DNA from: an archaeon
GTDB taxonomy: Archaea; Aenigmatarchaeota; Aenigmatarchaeia; GW2011-AR5; GCA-2688965
DNA: 8,195 nucleotides
NCBI GenBank assembly: GCA_002688965.1
Contig: NZEE01000124.1
Location: 1-8,195 of the forward strand
Direction: 5' to 3'
Below are positions 6,571-8,195 of the stretch, one piece after another. Below the pieces are notes generated by a model that saw only the letters and a program-made list of their open reading frames with translations, was not told the DNA's origin and ran no database searches. The first letter of the stretch is position 1, and each line of letters opens with the position of its first letter. A program made the position numbers and the translations under genes.

Positions 6571-7660
6571 TTACTTCCCCCACATTTGCTTCCACTAATG
6601 TTTTAGCTATTCTGTAAGCTTCTTTTATATTTTCCATATCTGTATAAAATACATTATCTTCATAATCATATTTTTCTTTAATATTTTTATATATTAAATT
6701 TCTAGCAAATGTTCCGATAGATACTCCTTGAAATCTGACATCGGATTGATTAGCTAATTTAGATGTTAATGAATTAGTTCCACCTGACACTAATATATTT
6801 ACTTCTCTATATTTCTTATATTCTATTCTTTTAGTTTTCTTATTCAATCTCATATTAAATGCTTTATTAATCACATCTGCGGTTGCAACTGCTTGTAAAG
6901 TTGTATTATAATTATCTTCTCCACCTGACATGGGATAACCATCCGCTTGAATAATTAATCTGTCACCTGCTAGTTCTTTAGCAAACTTTATTCTATGTTC
7001 TAAACCAAAGTTACCTAAATGTAATCTGTCTAAACACATAGAATTATGACCATTAGGATTTGATTTATTTACAATTTCCCACTCTTTCATAATATATTTA
7101 TCTTCGGCAATAGCAGCATGTAATTCAATATTTTCAGCACCAAGTTCTATACACTTTGGTAAAATTTCCGATAAAGCTTTTTCATTATGAGTGTAAGAAA
7201 TAATATCTAATATGGGGCAAATAGCACTACAATCACCACAGCCAATACATTTTTCTTCTATAACAAATGCAATCTCTTTACCTACTTCAATTGGTTTTAT
7301 AGCTTCAGTTGGACAAACAGGAGATACACACAGCCCACATTTAATACAAGTATCTGGATCTATAAAGGCTTTCCTTACATGGTGGTCGCCTGGCATTCCA
7401 ACACTAACCATTATATATGGTATTGTCTTTAAGTTGATACCTAATGAGTCTGATATATCAAATGCTCTATCAATGCCTTCTACACAAGATTCAACAACTG
7501 AAGGAGTAGCAGATATATCTAATCCTTTAGCACCAGCCAAAGTATAAATCATTGTCAATCTCTTTACCTCTTCTAAATCTTCATTACCAGCACCACAAAT
7601 CATTTTAAAATATTTTTGATTATCAAATAATTCTTGTAATTTTAAAAATCTATCATTCAC
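6563..7660 (-). CDS. LdpA-like 2x[4Fe-4S] TIM-barrel-like protein (365 aa)
   Basis: The first 95 residues form barrel-like strands and helices including TMIYTLAGAKGLDISATPSV (36-55) and IPYIMVSVGMPGDHHVRKA (80-98), matching the N-terminal part of LdpA, the cyanobacterial light-dependent period protein. Two ferredoxin clusters follow: Cys105, 108, 111, 116 (spacing CxxCxxCxxxxCP, one residue longer than usual in the last gap) and Cys138, 141, 144, 148 (CxxCxxCxxxCP). The remainder returns to the barrel: ENIELHAAIAED (176-187), DRLIIQADGYPMSGG (233-247), and the FMN-barrel-like end ILVSGGTNSLTSKLA (289-303) with GVSIGTFARNLI (312-323), close to the LdpA C-terminal domain. It probably is a cytoplasmic redox or Fe-S-dependent enzyme; its reaction is unknown. 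The start is GTG at 7660, overlapping the aldolase stop as GTGA; a weak GGA lies upstream and no in-frame ATG competes nearby. Homology to LdpA is recognised from memory. Confidence 0.8.
   Translation of the reverse strand: MNDRFLKLQELFDNQKYFKMICGAGNEDLEEVKRLTMIYTLAGAKGLDISATPSVVESCVEGIDRAFDISDSLGINLKTIPYIMVSVGMPGDHHVRKAFIDPDTCIKCGLCVSPVCPTEAIKPIEVGKEIAFVIEEKCIGCGDCSAICPILDIISYTHNEKALSEILPKCIELGAENIELHAAIAEDKYIMKEWEIVNKSNPNGHNSMCLDRLHLGNFGLEHRIKFAKELAGDRLIIQADGYPMSGGEDNYNTTLQAVATADVINKAFNMRLNKKTKRIEYKKYREVNILVSGGTNSLTSKLANQSDVRFQGVSIGTFARNLIYKNIKEKYDYEDNVFYTDMENIKEAYRIAKTLVEANVGEVNE
6576..6581 (-). promoter_or_regulatory. Ribosome binding site of the HAD gene
   Basis: GGGGGA on the minus strand lies 5 bases upstream of the ATG at 6570, within the end of the LdpA-like gene. 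It is G-rich rather than a canonical AGGAGG, hence moderate confidence. Confidence 0.45.
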
Positions 7661-8195
7661 GATATTCTATCCAATATTGTTTTTGATCTCTCAATATATT
7701 CATTACCAATCTTATTATAATAAGTTGCTTTATAGTTTAACCAATTAGATTCAAAAAATAAAGCCTTCTTTATTAGTTTATCCAAATTATTAACATCAAC
7801 TTTATCTAAATCTATAATTACATTTCTTGTTTCTATGTTATTTAAAAGTTTATCTTTATGTAATTGCTTAATAAATTCAATACTAGAAGTGCCAATATTA
7901 CCACCCATCAAAGTTCTGAAACCATACTCTTTAGATTGTTTTAATATACTGGTAACAACACTGCACATTTCAGGTGAAGTTACATGCTGTTTCCCATAAC
8001 CAAATGATTTAGTTAAATCTGATCTTCCTACCACGATACCAGTTAATAACTTTGAAACAGGCGAACTTAATATCTTATCTAAATTCTCATATGCAGTTTT
8101 ACTCTCAATATTAATATAGAATTTAATATCTTTTCTTTTATCAACACTAATATTTGAAATAATAGCTTCAACAAACTTTTGTAATGCAAATTCAG
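7657..8195 (-). CDS. HpcH/HpaI-type (class II pyruvate) aldolase family, C-terminal part (cut by window edge)
   Basis: The frame stays open to the right edge (178 visible residues), so a GTG at 8034 is an internal codon and not the start. In the visible fragment, FYINIESKTAYENLDKIL holds a Glu (residue 30 of the fragment, codon 8104-8106) and GIVVGRSDLTKSFG holds an Asp (residue 59, codon 8017-8019). These correspond to the metal-binding Glu and Asp of HpcH/HpaI aldolases ('Q.ET' and 'GP.DLS.S.G'), with similar spacing. TLMGGNIGTSSIEFI and the ETR element follow. The C-terminal 40 or so residues are a helical tail. Family members reversibly join pyruvate to an aldehyde to give a 2-keto-4-hydroxy acid, or act as citryl/malyl lyases. 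Here it leads a CMP-sugar-acid operon, so synthesis of a 3-deoxy-2-keto sugar acid is plausible but inferred. Confidence 0.75.
   Translation of the reverse strand, partial: EFALQKFVEAIISNISVDKRKDIKFYINIESKTAYENLDKILSSPVSKLLTGIVVGRSDLTKSFGYGKQHVTSPEMCSVVTSILKQSKEYGFRTLMGGNIGTSSIEFIKQLHKDKLLNNIETRNVIIDLDKVDVNNLDKLIKKALFFESNWLNYKATYYNKIGNEYIERSKTILDRIS

Noticed and set aside
7212..7547. Plus-strand open frame of 111 codons opposite the ferredoxin region of the LdpA-like gene
   Set aside because: It is antisense to the paired cysteine motifs, where shadow frames starting like MGQIALQSPQPIHFS are a familiar artefact. It has no ribosome binding site and no protein signature of its own.
6563..7660. 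Circadian clock input locus
   Set aside because: LdpA is a clock-related name, but there is no kai gene and all neighbours are glycan genes, so a clock role is not supported here.
7657..8034. A complete 125-residue gene starting at the GTG at 8034
   Set aside because: The frame continues without a stop to the window edge and the upstream residues carry the aldolase family's metal-binding Glu, so the GTG is internal to a longer gene.
1..8195. CRISPR arrays, tRNA or rRNA genes, insertion sequences, riboswitches, terminators
   Set aside because: No repeated spacer pattern, cloverleaf, transposase or inverted repeats were seen, and coding sequence fills essentially the whole window.

Overview
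This is an AT-rich window in which every supported gene lies on the minus strand. It holds one uninterrupted stretch of a surface-glycan biosynthesis operon: twelve open reading frames, with the first in transcript order cut by the right edge and the last cut by the left edge. Neighbouring genes overlap by 4 to 26 bases at ten junctions and are separated by 2 bases at the other, so there is no room for internal promoters or terminators. TGA is used repeatedly as a stop, which fits the standard bacterial code. The composition and gene content fit a low-GC bacterium, perhaps aquatic, or a large virus carrying host-like sugar genes. No ribosomal, structural phage or other taxonomic marker is present to decide between these.

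In transcript order (right to left), the first block (about 8195 to 5538) looks like a sugar-acid activation module. It has a class II HpcH/HpaI-type pyruvate aldolase (cut at its N-terminus), an LdpA-like protein with two [4Fe-4S] ferredoxin motifs inside a TIM-barrel-like protein, a minimal HAD phosphatase, and a CMP-nonulosonate/CMP-Kdo-type cytidylyltransferase. Aldolase, phosphatase and cytidylyltransferase follow the logical order of making, dephosphorylating and CMP-activating a 3-deoxy-2-keto acid sugar.

The second block (about 5535 to 338) is an assembly and decoration module. It has a DUF115/sialyltransferase-like Rossmann protein, a GT2-type glycosyltransferase, a class I SAM methyltransferase, two tandem paralogous GT8-like glycosyltransferases, a second SAM methyltransferase, and a divergent large GT-A-like protein. 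The third block is the start of a GDP-mannose 4,6-dehydratase-like gene (341 to 1), the entry to GDP-6-deoxysugar synthesis.

Together the genes suggest a cell-surface or secreted glycan containing a CMP-activated acidic sugar and probably a GDP-derived 6-deoxyhexose, with methylated positions. The most unusual part is the LdpA-like iron-sulfur protein next to an HpcH-type aldolase in the activation block. No NeuB/KdsA-type PEP-dependent synthase is visible, although it could lie beyond the right edge.
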